From the NCBI GenBank assembly GCA_963774155.1, contig CAVZDW010000004.1, positions 310,001 through 374,000 of the forward strand: DNA of 64,000 nucleotides, given 5' to 3'. A model generated the notes under the pieces. The model was not told the DNA's origin and did not search any database. It worked only from the letters and a program-made list of their open reading frames with translations. The DNA is from DASSUW01 sp963774155. GTDB taxonomy: Bacteria > Actinomycetota > Thermoleophilia > Solirubrobacterales > Solirubrobacteraceae. Position numbers and translations under genes: made by a program. Below, in pieces: positions 34,556 through 43,481 of this stretch; position 1 is the first letter of the stretch; each line of letters opens with the position of its first letter.

Positions 34556-35745
34556 GCCTCGCGGTCCCGCCGGCGACCGACTTCCCCGTCCTCGCGCAGG
34601 AGGGCCTGGTCTACCTCGACTCGGCCGCCACCTCGCAGACCCCGCGGACGGTCATCGAGGCGATGGACCGCTACTACAACGAGTACCGCGCGAGCATCCA
34701 CCGCGGCGTCTACCCGCTGGCCGCCGAGGCCACGGAGGCGTACGAGGTCGCTCGGGCGAAGGTGGCCGCGTTCGCCGGCTCCACCATCGGCGAGACGATC
34801 TTCACGCGCAACGCGACCGAGGCCATCAACCTCGTCGCGTACTCCTACGGCCGCACGAACATCGGCCCCGACGACCTCGTGGTGCTCACGCAGATGGAGC
34901 ACCACTCGAACATCGTCCCGTGGCAGATGCTCGGCTGCGAGCTCGCCTGGGTGCCGATCACCGATGAAGGCCTGCTCGACCTGGACGCGCTCGACGCCGC
35001 GCTCGCCCGCGGGCCGAAGCTCGTCGCCGTCGCCCACGTCTCCAACGTGCTCGGCACGGTCAACCCGGTGGCCGAGATCACGCGCCGCGCCCACGAGGCC
35101 GGCGCCGTGGTGGTGGTGGACGGCGCGCAGGCCGCGCCGCACCTCCCGCTCGACATGCAGGAGCTCGACGCCGACTTCTACGCCTGGACCGGCCACAAGG
35201 CCTACGGGCCGACGGGCATCGGCGTGCTGCACGGCCGCCGCGAGCTGCTCGAGGCGATGCCGCCGTTCCTCGGCGGCGGCCACATGATCGCCCGCGTCAC
35301 CGAGGAGGGCTTCACGTCGGCCGAGCCGCCCGCCAAGTTCGAGGCGGGGACGATGCCGGTGGCCGAGGCGATCGGCCTCGGCGCCGCCACCGACTTCCTC
35401 TCCGGCATCGGCATGGACGCCGTGTGGGAGCACTCGCGCGACGTCGTCGGCTACGCCGTCGACCGCCTGCGCGAGGTCCCCGGCCTCACGCTGTTCGGGC
35501 CGGACATCGAGCACCGCGGGAGCGTCGCCGCGTTCGCGCTCGACGGCGTGCACCCGCACGACGTGGCCGAGATCCTCGGCCGCGAGGGCGTGTGCGTCCG
35601 TGCGGGCCACGCCTGCGCCCAGCCGCTCATGCGCCGCCTCGGCGTGTCGGCGACGACCCGCGCGTCGTTCGCCGTGCACTCGACCCGCGACGAGGTCGAT
35701 CGCCTGATCGACGCCCTCGGTACCGTGCGGGACGTGTTCGCCTGA
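34552..35745 (+). CDS. sufS: Cysteine desulfurase SufS
   Basis: This 397-aa PLP enzyme has the class V aminotransferase layout of group II desulfurases: YLDSAATSQTPRTVIEAMDR, TRNATEAINLVAYSYG, HHSNIVPWQ, the PLP lysine K216 in AWTGHKAYGPTGIG, and the persulfide cysteine C355 in VRAGHACAQPLM. The short catalytic loop is typical of SufS rather than IscS. It takes sulfur from cysteine and passes it to SufU, encoded immediately downstream. The start overlaps sufC and the stop overlaps sufU by one base. Confidence 0.96.
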
Positions 35746-36140
35746 TGGACGACCTGTACCGCGAGAACATCCTCCAGCACTACAAGAACCCGCAAAACTG
35801 GGGTGAGCTCGAGAACCCCGACCTCGAGGCGGACGACCTCAACCCCCTGTGCGGCGACGAGCTGAAGGTCCAGCTCAAGGTCGACGGCGACGGGAAGATC
35901 GAGGACGTCCGCTTCTCCGGTCACGGCTGCGCGATCTCCCAGGCCTCGGCCTCGATGGCCTCCGAGGAGGTCGTCGGGATGCCGGTCGAGGACCTGCTCA
36001 AGCTCGACCGCGGCTTCATCCTCGACCTGCTGGGGATCGACATCTCGGCCACGCGGATGAAGTGCGCGCTGCTCTCGCTCAAGGTGCTCAAGAGCGCATC
36101 GCTGGGACAGGCTGCGCAGTGGGAGACCGACGCCGCGTAG
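35745..36140 (+). CDS. sufU: Sulfur-transfer zinc protein SufU
   Basis: This 131-aa protein has the SufU zinc ligands C36 and D38 (NPLCGDE), C62 in FSGHGCAISQASASM, and C107 in RMKCALLSLK, together with the roughly 20-residue insertion that separates SufU from IscU. In Gram-positive bacteria SufU is a zinc-dependent sulfurtransferase that accepts persulfide from SufS. It is the last gene of the suf operon. Its 3' end overlaps the convergent MFS gene by about 53 bp. Confidence 0.94.
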   Translation: MDDLYRENILQHYKNPQNWGELENPDLEADDLNPLCGDELKVQLKVDGDGKIEDVRFSGHGCAISQASASMASEEVVGMPVEDLLKLDRGFILDLLGIDISATRMKCALLSLKVLKSASLGQAAQWETDAA

Positions 36141-37492
36141 GCGGTAGGGCGAGCGCGCAGACGGCGCCCGCCGCCGACAGGGCGGCCGCGACCGCCGTGG
36201 CCGCGGCGAAGCCGTCGAAGAAGTCGCCGGCCGACAGGTAGCTGCCCGCGCCGGCGAAGACCGAGACGGCCAGCGCGATCCCGAACACGCCGCCCAGCTC
36301 GCGCATCATGCTGTTGGCGCCCGCGGCCTTGCCGATCGCCTCGGGCGCGACCGAGCCGACCACCGAGCTCTGCGCCGCCGGGATGGCCATCGAGACGCCG
36401 ATGCCGGCGATCACGGCGGGGACGACGAACGTGCCGTAGCTCATCGCCGGGCTCGGCGACCGTGGCGAGCCAGGTCAGGCCGACCGCCTGCAGGCCGAGG
36501 CCGCCGGCCATCAGCGGGCGCTCCCCGATGCGGTCCGAGAGCGCGCCGGCCAGCGGCGCCACGGTCAGGAACGTCACGGTCCACGGGACGAGCCGCAGCC
36601 CGGCGGCCAGCGGCCCGTGGCCGAGCCCGGTCTGCATCAGCTGCGCGAAGAAGAACACGCAGCTGAACAGCGAGGCGAACGTGAAGAAGATCGCCGCGTT
36701 GCCGGCCGAGAAGCCGCGCGAGCGGAAGAAGCGCATCGGCAGCATCGGCTCGCGGGCGCGCAGCTCCCACGCGACGAACGCGGCGACGAGCAGCACGCCC
36801 GCCGCCAGCGAGGCGACGACCTCCACGCTCTCCCAGCCCGCGACGTTGCCGCGCACGAGGCCCCAGACGATGCCGAGCGCCCCGCCGGTCACCAGCGCCA
36901 GGCCCGGGATGTCGAGCGCCGTGTCCGGCCCGTGGCTCTCGCTCATCTTCGCCAGGACGAACGGGATGGCGATCAGCCCGATCGGCACGTTGACCCAGAA
37001 GACCCACTGCCAGGCCAGGCCCTCGACCACGGCGCCGCCGACCAGCGGCCCGAGGGCCACCGCGATGCCGGTGATGGCGCTGAAGATGCCGATGGCCGCG
37101 CCGCGGCGCTCGGGCGGGAACGAGCCGGTCAGCAGCGCGAGGCCGAGCGGCATGATCAGCGCCGCGCCGGCGCCCTGCAGGGCACGGCCGGCGATCAGCC
37201 AGCCGGCGTCGGGCGCCAGCGCGCAGGCGGCCGAGGCGGCGGCGAAGAGCCCGAGCCCGGTCGCGTACAGCCGCCGTCTCCCGTAGCGGTCGCCGAGCGC
37301 GGCGGCCGTGATCATGAGCACGGCGAAGCTGAGGTTGTAGGCGTTGACCGTCCACTCGAGCTGCTCGATCGAGGCGCCGAGGTCGAGCCGGATCGTGCTC
37401 AACGCGGCGGCCACGACGAGCGTGTCGAAGGCCGCCATCACGGAGCCGATGCCCGTGAGCACCAGCACCCAGGTGTTGCGTCGTGTCGTCAT
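36088..37492 (-). pseudogene. MFS drug transporter, DHA2/EmrB-like, frame broken by one extra base
   Basis: From the ATG at 37492 the protein reads as an EmrB/QacA-type proton antiporter: SVMAAFDTLVVAAALSTIRL, the motif A-like ALGDRYGRRRLYATGLGLFA, and the antiporter motif C region GIFSAITGIAVALGPLVGGA. The frame is lost near 36445 after LATVAEPG and continues one frame on (MSYGTFVVPAVIAGIGVSMA to PTRRRSPTAQPVPAMRS). Repaired length is about 467 aa. Substrates are probably hydrophobic drugs or metabolites. A perfect inverted repeat directly abuts the start codon and may be a repressor site. Confidence 0.8.
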
Positions 37493-37509
37493 GTCCCGTT
37501 GGACGGGAC
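37493..37509. promoter_or_regulatory. Inverted repeat abutting the MFS start codon
   Basis: GTCCCGT-TGG-ACGGGAC is a perfect 7-bp inverted repeat whose edge touches the ATG of the MFS gene. It may be an operator for a TetR-like repressor, though none is adjacent. It could also form an mRNA hairpin that hides the start. Confidence 0.4.
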
Positions 37510-37561
37510 GCGCCCGGCAAGGTCACCGATGAGATCCGGCGCCGCCGACCGTCTAAGGGGT

Positions 37562-38422
37562 GTGACGACGATCGCGATCGATGACCGTGCCTTCACGGAG
37601 CTGCTCGAGCCGTACCGCGAGGTGCTCGAGCTGCACTGCTACCGCATGCTCGGCTCGCTCCAGGACGCCGAGGACCTGACCCAGGAGACGCTCCTTCGCG
37701 CGTGGCGCTCGCTCGAGCGCTTCCAGCAGCGCTCCAGCCTGCACACCTGGCTGTACCGGATCGCCACCAACGCCTGCTTGGACGAGCTGGACCGGCGCCC
37801 CCGCCGCGCTCAGCCCGTCGACCCGTTTCCCGACCACGCGCTTCCGGACGAGGTCGACCCCGCCGCCCGCTATGCGGCCCGCGAGGGCGTCGAGCTCGCG
37901 TTCCTCACCGCCATCCAGCAGCTGCCCGGCCGCCAGCGCGCCGTGCTCATCCTGCGCGACGTCCTCGGCTGGAGCGGACCGGAGGTCGCCGACCTGCTCG
38001 ACACGAGCCTCGTCGCGGTGAACAGCGCGCTGCAACGGGCGCGCGACTCGATCGAGCGGCCCTCGGGCGCGCCTCCCGGGCCCAGCCAGCGTGATCTGCT
38101 CGAGCGCTATGTCGACGCCTGGCAGCGGGCGGACATCGACGGCCTCGTCGCGCTCCTGCGCGAGGACGCCGAGGTCCGCATGCCGCCGCAGCCCGCGGTC
38201 GTCGGCCACGCGGCCATCGCGGACTTCTTCCGCCACCGCCCGGACGGTTGCGGCCCCGGCCGCACCCTGCTGGAGCCGACGAGCGCGAACGGCCGCCCGG
38301 CCGTGATCCTGCGCTTCCCGAACGGCGCGCCGCACGGCATCGTCGTGCTCGACATCGCCGGCGGCGAGATCGTCGGGATGGACGCCTACATCGATCCGAC
38401 CCTCGCCGCGCGCTTCGACTAG
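37562..38422 (+). CDS. ECF sigma factor with C-terminal NTF2/SnoaL-like domain
   Basis: This 286-aa protein has sigma region 2 (LHCYRMLGSLQDAEDLTQET, LHTWLYRIATNACLDELDRR), region 4 (AIQQLPGRQRAVLILRDVLG, VADLLDTSLVAVNSALQRAR) and a C-terminal domain from about residue 180 (YVDAWQRADIDGLVALLRED, GAPHGIVVLDIAGGEIVGMD) typical of SigG/SigJ-type ECF factors. The appended NTF2-like fold often replaces an anti-sigma factor and modulates activity in cis. No anti-sigma gene is adjacent. The GTG at 37562 is the likely start. Confidence 0.88.
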   Translation: MTTIAIDDRAFTELLEPYREVLELHCYRMLGSLQDAEDLTQETLLRAWRSLERFQQRSSLHTWLYRIATNACLDELDRRPRRAQPVDPFPDHALPDEVDPAARYAAREGVELAFLTAIQQLPGRQRAVLILRDVLGWSGPEVADLLDTSLVAVNSALQRARDSIERPSGAPPGPSQRDLLERYVDAWQRADIDGLVALLREDAEVRMPPQPAVVGHAAIADFFRHRPDGCGPGRTLLEPTSANGRPAVILRFPNGAPHGIVVLDIAGGEIVGMDAYIDPTLAARFD

Positions 38423-38456
38423 TTTCCCGCTCACACCACGAGCGAGGGGGTTCGCG

Positions 38457-39284
38457 ATGTGTCTTCCGGGGACGGTCGAGGCGGTACGTGAGCAGTCACC
38501 GCAGCTGTCGCGGCGCGGGCTGCTGGCGGGCGGCGGGGCCGCGGCCATGGCCGCGCTGCTGCCGGGCGAGGCGCTGGCCCACAAGCCCAAGAAGTGGAAG
38601 GTCAAGGGGAGGATCGCCGACCTCACCCACACCTTCACGGCGGGCTTCCCGGTCTACACCGGGAACGCGCCGTCGCGCCGCACGCTGACCACGATCGCGG
38701 GCGACGGCTTCTACAAGCAGGAGTGGACGTTCGACGAGCACTCCGGGACGCACATGGACGCCCCGGGCCACTTCGTCGAGGGCGGCCGCAAGACGCCGGA
38801 CTTCAAGGCGGGCGAGCTGCTCCTGCCGCTCGTCGTCATCGACATCGCCAAGCGGGCCAAGAACGACCCGGACACGGTGGTGAACGTCGACGACCTGAAG
38901 AAGTTCGAGAGCCGGCACGGACGGATCCCCAAGGGCGCGCTCGTGGCCATGGACTCCGGCTGGGCGAAGAAGATCGGCGACCCCGACGCCTACAAGGGCG
39001 GACCGGCGGGGGCGTACCACTTCCCCGGCTTCGGCGACGAGGCGATCGAGTTCCTGCGCGACCGGCGCAAGGCGGCGGCCATCGGCGTCGACACGCTGAG
39101 CCTCGACAACGGCCCGTCGAGCACGTTCTCGGTGCACCACAACTGGCTCGCGGCCGACAAGTTCGGGCTCGAGAACCTGGCCAACCTCGACAAGGTGCCC
39201 GAGCACGGCGCCTTCGCCATCGTCGGCGTCGTCCCGTGGCAGGACGGCTCGGGCGGCCCGGCGCGGGTGCTCGCGACGTACTGA
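38457..39284 (+). CDS. Tat-exported cyclase-family hydrolase
   Basis: This 275-aa protein begins with a twin-arginine signal (SRRGLLAGGGAAAMAALL, cleavage likely after GEALA) and continues as a cyclase-superfamily hydrolase: RIADLTHTFTAGFPVYTG, the metal motif HSGTHMDAPGHF, and AIGVDTLSLDNG. Export by Tat suggests that it folds with its metal before crossing the membrane. It resembles kynurenine formamidase-like amidases, but the substrate is unknown. A ribosome site (GAGGGGG) lies 6 nt before the ATG. It is not closely similar to the cytoplasmic family member at 23141. Confidence 0.85.
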   Translation: MCLPGTVEAVREQSPQLSRRGLLAGGGAAAMAALLPGEALAHKPKKWKVKGRIADLTHTFTAGFPVYTGNAPSRRTLTTIAGDGFYKQEWTFDEHSGTHMDAPGHFVEGGRKTPDFKAGELLLPLVVIDIAKRAKNDPDTVVNVDDLKKFESRHGRIPKGALVAMDSGWAKKIGDPDAYKGGPAGAYHFPGFGDEAIEFLRDRRKAAAIGVDTLSLDNGPSSTFSVHHNWLAADKFGLENLANLDKVPEHGAFAIVGVVPWQDGSGGPARVLATY

Positions 39285-39291
39285 GTACCGG

Positions 39292-39846
39292 CTAGGCGGC
39301 GGGCGCTGCGCCCTTCGACCACTCGGCCTTGTGGATGCGCTTGGCCGCCTGGTAGTCGGCCAGCGCCTCCGCCGAGTCGACGTCGCCGAGCGTCGGGTGC
39401 CACGGGACGAGCTCCTGCGCGGCCTCGACGCCGAAGCGCTTGGCCAGCACGGCGCCGAGCGCCTTGATCTTCATCTCGCCGAAGCCCGGCAGCGCCGCGA
39501 GGTTCGCGCGCAGCTGGGCGGCGTCGGCGGCGTCGGTCCACACGCGCGCGGCGTCACCGTCGTACGTGTCGCGGATGTAGACGGCGAGGTCGTGCGTGCG
39601 CTTGGCCATGTTGCCCGGGAAGCGATGGATGGCCGGCCGCTCGCGGAAGATCGGGTCGAGGTCGGCGTCCGCGATCGCCGCGGCGTCGAGCGTTCCGAGC
39701 CGCTCCTTGAGGGCGAGCGGGCCTGAGAAGGCCTTCTGGACGGAGACCTGCTGGTCGAGCGCGAAGCCCACCAGCAGGGCCATGGGATCGGAGGCGATCA
39801 GCGCGTTGGCCTCGTCGGATTCGGTGAAATGCAGGCGGTCGGGCAC
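39292..39846 (-). CDS. HhH-GPD-type base excision repair family protein
   Basis: This 184-aa protein resembles the small actinobacterial HhH-GPD family (TIGR03252): ALIASDPMALLVGFALDQQV, FPGNMAKRTHDLAVYI and the hairpin ALPGFGEMKIKALGAVLAKR. It lacks the C-terminal Fe-S cysteines of EndoIII and is shorter than AlkA, so its glycosylase activity is uncertain. The GTG start has TAGGAT exactly 7 nt upstream, inside the end of the preceding VOC gene, so it has its own leaderless promoter. Confidence 0.8.
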   Translation of the reverse strand: MPDRLHFTESDEANALIASDPMALLVGFALDQQVSVQKAFSGPLALKERLGTLDAAAIADADLDPIFRERPAIHRFPGNMAKRTHDLAVYIRDTYDGDAARVWTDAADAAQLRANLAALPGFGEMKIKALGAVLAKRFGVEAAQELVPWHPTLGDVDSAEALADYQAAKRIHKAEWSKGAAPAA

Positions 39847-39853
39847 GACTCGG

Positions 39854-39859
39854 ATCCTA
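39854..39859 (-). promoter_or_regulatory. -10 box of the leaderless HhH-GPD gene
   Basis: TAGGAT on the minus strand ends 7 nt before the GTG at 39846 and overlaps the stop region of the upstream VOC gene. Confidence 0.5.
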
Positions 39860-40675
39860 CTCAGGCTGATAGCGGCTGACGGAGAGGATCGCGCCCGCCG
39901 GGTCGCTGATCACGGCCATCCGCACCGGACCGGCCTCGAACGGCGGCATGACGATCGAGCCGCCCAGCTCCTCGGCGCGGGCGGCCGTCGCGTCCGGGTC
40001 GTCGACCGTGAAGGTGACGCCCCAGCGGGCCGGGCCGCTGTCGCGCATCAGCCAGCCGACGCAGTCCGTGAAGCCCTCGGGCGCCCCGTCGCGCTTGTGC
40101 CGCTCGATGATGCCGGGCTCGAGCTTCTCGAGCTCGTCGCCGTAGCCGGGGAGCCGCCACATGTAGCCGTCGCCCGCGTCGCCGAAGGACACCTCGCCGA
40201 CCTCCCAGCCGAACACGGCGCCATAGAACGCGGCCACGGTCTCGATGTCCGGCGTGTAGAGGTCGCTCGACACCCACGAGCCGGTGCCGTTGACGAACTG
40301 CGCGCCGTGGCGGCGCCCGGCCTCCCAGAGACAGAACACGGCGCCTGTGGGATCGGCGAGCACGGCCGCGCGGCCGGCGTCCTGAACGTCGAACGGCTCG
40401 ACGAGCACCTTGCCGCCAGCCTCGCGCGCCGTGGCCGTCGTCGCGTCGGCGCTCTCGACGGCGACGTACGTGCTCCAGGCCGCCGGCTCGTCCTTGACCA
40501 CGCCGGCGACGGCGAGCCCGTCGAGGCTGCCGACGTAGTACCGGCCCGGCACGCGCTCCTCGAACTCCCAGCCGAAGAGGCCGCCGTAGAACGCGACGCC
40601 GCGCTCCGGGTCGCCCTGCGCGGCGTCCACCCAGCACGGCACGCCGGCGGGATATCCGTCTCGTCGATTGCTCAT
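39857..40675 (-). CDS. Double VOC (glyoxalase/bleomycin resistance-like) protein
   Basis: This 272-aa protein holds two VOC domains, about residues 8-125 and 135-268. Domain one has GVPCWVDAAQGDPERGVAFY with GLFGWEF, and domain two has VSSDLYTPDIETVAAFYGAV with FGWEV and the closing ISDPAGAILSVSRYQ. Such tandem proteins are common in actinobacteria, but few have known substrates, and some are methylmalonyl-CoA epimerase- or dioxygenase-like. TACGGT lies 6 nt before the ATG (leaderless). It diverges from a WYL regulator gene 32 bp away, which may control it. Confidence 0.85.
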   Translation of the reverse strand: MSNRRDGYPAGVPCWVDAAQGDPERGVAFYGGLFGWEFEERVPGRYYVGSLDGLAVAGVVKDEPAAWSTYVAVESADATTATAREAGGKVLVEPFDVQDAGRAAVLADPTGAVFCLWEAGRRHGAQFVNGTGSWVSSDLYTPDIETVAAFYGAVFGWEVGEVSFGDAGDGYMWRLPGYGDELEKLEPGIIERHKRDGAPEGFTDCVGWLMRDSGPARWGVTFTVDDPDATAARAEELGGSIVMPPFEAGPVRMAVISDPAGAILSVSRYQPE

Positions 40676-40681
40676 CCGGGC

Positions 40682-40701
40682 ACCGTACGGAGGGTTTAGG
40701 T
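40682..40701. promoter_or_regulatory. Divergent promoter elements between VOC and WYL genes
   Basis: Minus-strand TACGGT (40687-40682) is 6 nt before the VOC ATG. Plus-strand TTAGGT (40696-40701), one base off TANNNT, is 6 nt before the CTG at 40708, the proposed WYL start. Confidence 0.45.
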
Positions 40702-40707
40702 CAAGAT

Positions 40708-41640
40708 CTGTCCGCTACGAGCCGTCTCCTCACACTTCTGTCGCTGCTCCAGGCCCGCCGCGACTGGCCGGGCGGCGAGCTGGCCACGCGCCTGGAGGTC
40801 TCGCTGCGCACGATCCGGCGCGACGTCGAGCGGTTGCGCGGCCTCGGCTACCCGGTCGAGTCGCTCAGGGGCCCGGCGGGCGGCTACCGCCTGGCCGCGG
40901 GGACGGCGATGCCGCCGCTGCTGCTCGACGACGACGAGGCGATCGCCATCGCGGTCGGCCTGGGCACGGCCGCGCGGGCGTCCGTGACCGGGATCGAGGA
41001 GACGGCGGTGCGCGCGCTGGTCAAGCTCGAGCAGGTGCTCCCCGCCCACCTGCGCCGCCGCGTGCAGGCGCTGCAGGCCGCCACCACGACGCTCCCAGCC
41101 GGCGGCCCGACCGTCGATCCGCACGATCTGACCGTGCTGGCCGCCGCGTGCCGCGACGGCGAGGTGCTCCGCTTCGGCTACCGCGACGAACGCCGCCACG
41201 TCGAGCCCCGGGCGCTGGTCAACCGCGGGCGGCGCTGGTACCTCGTGGCGTGGGACCGCGACCGCGAGGACTGGCGCACGTTCCGCGTCGACCGGATCGC
41301 GAGGCCGGGATCCACCGGCGTCCGCTGCGCGCCGCGCGAGCTGCCCGTGGCCGATCCGGGCGAGTTCGTCGAACGGCGCTTCGCCGAGCGGCCGAGCCGC
41401 TACGAGGCGCGCATCACGCTCCACGCGCCGGCCGCCGAGGTGCGCACCGACGCGCTGTGGGGCACGGTCGAGCCGATCGACGACCGGACCTGCGAGTTCC
41501 GCACCGGCGACGACAACCTCGGCTGGCTCGCGGTCCGCGTGGCCATGATCGAGGTGGAGTTCGAGGTCCACGAGCCGCCCGAGCTGATCGAGCACCTGCG
41601 GCAGCTCTCCGCCCGGCTGGACCGCGCGGTCGCGGAATAA
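40708..41640 (+). CDS. WYL-domain transcriptional regulator (YafY type)
   Basis: This protein of about 310 aa has an N-terminal DeoR-type helix-turn-helix (SRLLTLLSLLQARRDWPGGE, RLEVSLRTIRRDVERLRGLG, YPVES) and a WYL domain (LRFGYRDERRHVEPRALVNR, WYLVAWDRDREDWRTFRVDR) followed by a WCX-type tail. No ATG, GTG or TTG precedes the helix-turn-helix in frame. Family starts usually align at MSATSRLLTLL, which coincides with a CTG at 40708, so I propose a CTG start. It probably controls the divergent VOC gene or itself. Confidence 0.82.
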   Translation: MSATSRLLTLLSLLQARRDWPGGELATRLEVSLRTIRRDVERLRGLGYPVESLRGPAGGYRLAAGTAMPPLLLDDDEAIAIAVGLGTAARASVTGIEETAVRALVKLEQVLPAHLRRRVQALQAATTTLPAGGPTVDPHDLTVLAAACRDGEVLRFGYRDERRHVEPRALVNRGRRWYLVAWDRDREDWRTFRVDRIARPGSTGVRCAPRELPVADPGEFVERRFAERPSRYEARITLHAPAAEVRTDALWGTVEPIDDRTCEFRTGDDNLGWLAVRVAMIEVEFEVHEPPELIEHLRQLSARLDRAVAE

Positions 41641-41669
41641 ACCGGCGGCCGCCGCCGTCGTGTATCTCC

Positions 41670-42971
41670 ATGCCCCACACGATCGTGCTCGGCGCCGGCC
41701 TCACCGGCCTGGCGGCCGCGATGATGCTCGCCCGCGACGGCCACCGCGTGACGGTGCTCGAGCGCGACCCGGATCCGGTCCCCGACACGCCCGAGGCCGC
41801 GTGGGAGCGCTGGGGGCGCCGCGGGGTCGCCCAGTTCCGCCAGGCGCACGTCATGCACGCGCGCGGGACCCAGGTGCTGGAGCGCGAGCTGCCCGACGTC
41901 CGGCAGGCGCTCGAGGCCGCCGGCGCGCTGCGGCTCGACGTCGTCTCGCGGCTGCCCGTGACGATCGCCGATCGCTCGCCGCGGCCCGGCGACGAGCGGC
42001 TGCTCACCGTGACCGCGCGGCGCTCGACGCTCGAGCAGGTGATCGCCCGCGCCGCGGAGTCCGAGCCCGGGGTGGAGGTGCGCCGCGGCGCGCCGGTGGC
42101 CTGGCTCGAGATGCGCGATGCCCGCGTGACCGCGGTCCGCGACGCGCGCGGCGACCGCCACGAGGGCGACCTGGTCGTCGACGCCATGGGCCGCGGCTCC
42201 GTGCTCCCGCGCCTGCTCGGCGACGCCGTCAAGGAGGAGCAGGAGGCCGGCGGCTTCCTCTACTACACCCGCTTCTTCCGCGGGCGCATGCCCGAGCTGC
42301 GGGCGCTGCCGCTCACCCACATGGGCCGCTTCTCGATCATCGCGCTCGGAGCGGACGCCGGCGTATGGTCGATCACGCTGGTCATCTCGGCGCGCGACCG
42401 CGAGCTGCGCCGGCTGCGCGACGAGGCGGCCTGGACGGCGATGGTGCGCTCCTGCCCGCAGCACGCGCACTGGCTCGACGGCGAGCCGCTCACCGGCGTG
42501 GTCTCGATGGGCGGGCGCGTCGGCCGGCGGCGGACGATCGACTCGCGCCTGGGCGGGATCGTCAGCCTCGGTGACGCGTGGGCGTACACGAACCCGTCGC
42601 TCGGCCGCGGGATGACGCTGGGGCTCATGCACGCGGCGCTCCTGCGGCGGGTGGGCGGCGATCCCGCGGCGTTCGCGGAGGCCACCGAGCGCGAGATCGG
42701 CCCCTGGTACCGCTCGACGGTCGCTACCGACCGCGCGCGGCTCGCGCAGATCGACGTGCTCCTGGCCGGCTCCGAGCCCGCGCCGCCCTCCGACCTCCCG
42801 GGCCGCGTCCGGGCGGCGCTGCCCGTCGCGATGCTGCACGACCCCGATGTGTTCCGGGCCGGCTCGGAGATCTCGAACTGCCTGACGCTGCCGCAGGACG
42901 TCCTCTCGCGTCCGGGCCTCGCGCAACGCGTCCTCGCCGCGGCCGGAGAGGTCCCCGCGCTCGCGGCCTGA
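41670..42971 (+). CDS. FAD-dependent monooxygenase-like protein
   Basis: This 433-aa flavoprotein has an N-terminal GxGxxG motif (IVLGAGLTGLAAAMMLARDG, HRVTVLERD), the DG-type segment GDLVVDAMGRGSVLPRLLG, and the GD motif VSLGDAWAYTNPSLGRGMTL that contacts the FAD pyrophosphate. This is the layout of class A hydroxylases and geranylgeranyl reductase-like proteins. The substrate cannot be told. It follows the WYL gene by 29 nt on the same strand and precedes a small protein gene by 12 nt, so these may be one transcript. Confidence 0.8.
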   Translation: MPHTIVLGAGLTGLAAAMMLARDGHRVTVLERDPDPVPDTPEAAWERWGRRGVAQFRQAHVMHARGTQVLERELPDVRQALEAAGALRLDVVSRLPVTIADRSPRPGDERLLTVTARRSTLEQVIARAAESEPGVEVRRGAPVAWLEMRDARVTAVRDARGDRHEGDLVVDAMGRGSVLPRLLGDAVKEEQEAGGFLYYTRFFRGRMPELRALPLTHMGRFSIIALGADAGVWSITLVISARDRELRRLRDEAAWTAMVRSCPQHAHWLDGEPLTGVVSMGGRVGRRRTIDSRLGGIVSLGDAWAYTNPSLGRGMTLGLMHAALLRRVGGDPAAFAEATEREIGPWYRSTVATDRARLAQIDVLLAGSEPAPPSDLPGRVRAALPVAMLHDPDVFRAGSEISNCLTLPQDVLSRPGLAQRVLAAAGEVPALAA

Positions 42972-42983
42972 GAAGCTGAGGGC

Positions 42984-43415
42984 ATGACCGAGCTCGACAC
43001 GCTCGTCGGCGAGTGGACCGTCGCGATGCGGTTCCCGGACGAGTCCTTTCCCGACATGCACGGACTCACGACCTTCGAGTGGATGGTGGGGGAGAAGTTC
43101 CTCATCCAGCGCTCGGAGGCCGACCACCCGGCCGTGCCGACCGCCCACTGCCTGATCGGCTATGACGAGGGCCGCGGCACGCTGCTCCAGCACTACTTCG
43201 ACTCGCGCGGCGTCGCCCGCGTGTACGAGATGACCCTCGCGGGCGGCGACTGGACCCTCTCCCGCACCAAGCCGGACTTCTCCGAGCTCGGCTTCTGGCA
43301 GCGCTACTCGGGCCGCGTGAGCGACGAGCAGATCGTCGGCGCGTGGGAGACCTCGCGCGACGAGGGCGCGACGTGGGAGAAGGACTTCGACCTGACCTAC
43401 ACGCGCGTCACTTGA
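42984..43415 (+). CDS. Small beta-barrel protein of unknown function
   Basis: This 143-aa protein begins MTELDTLVGEWTVAMRFPDE and includes GLTTFEWMVGEKFLIQRSEA and CLIGYDEGRGTLLQHYFDSR. The pattern (GEW near the start, repeated strands, a final DFDLTYTRV) resembles DUF1579-like or calycin-fold proteins, but I cannot assign a family with certainty. The ATG lies 12 nt after the flavoprotein stop, so the two may act together. No signal peptide is seen. Confidence 0.7.
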   Translation: MTELDTLVGEWTVAMRFPDESFPDMHGLTTFEWMVGEKFLIQRSEADHPAVPTAHCLIGYDEGRGTLLQHYFDSRGVARVYEMTLAGGDWTLSRTKPDFSELGFWQRYSGRVSDEQIVGAWETSRDEGATWEKDFDLTYTRVT

Positions 43416-43481
43416 AGCGGCACCGATGAGTTCGCGGCGGGGTTGGCGTTCTACGGACATCCAACCCCCCAGGAGGCAATC

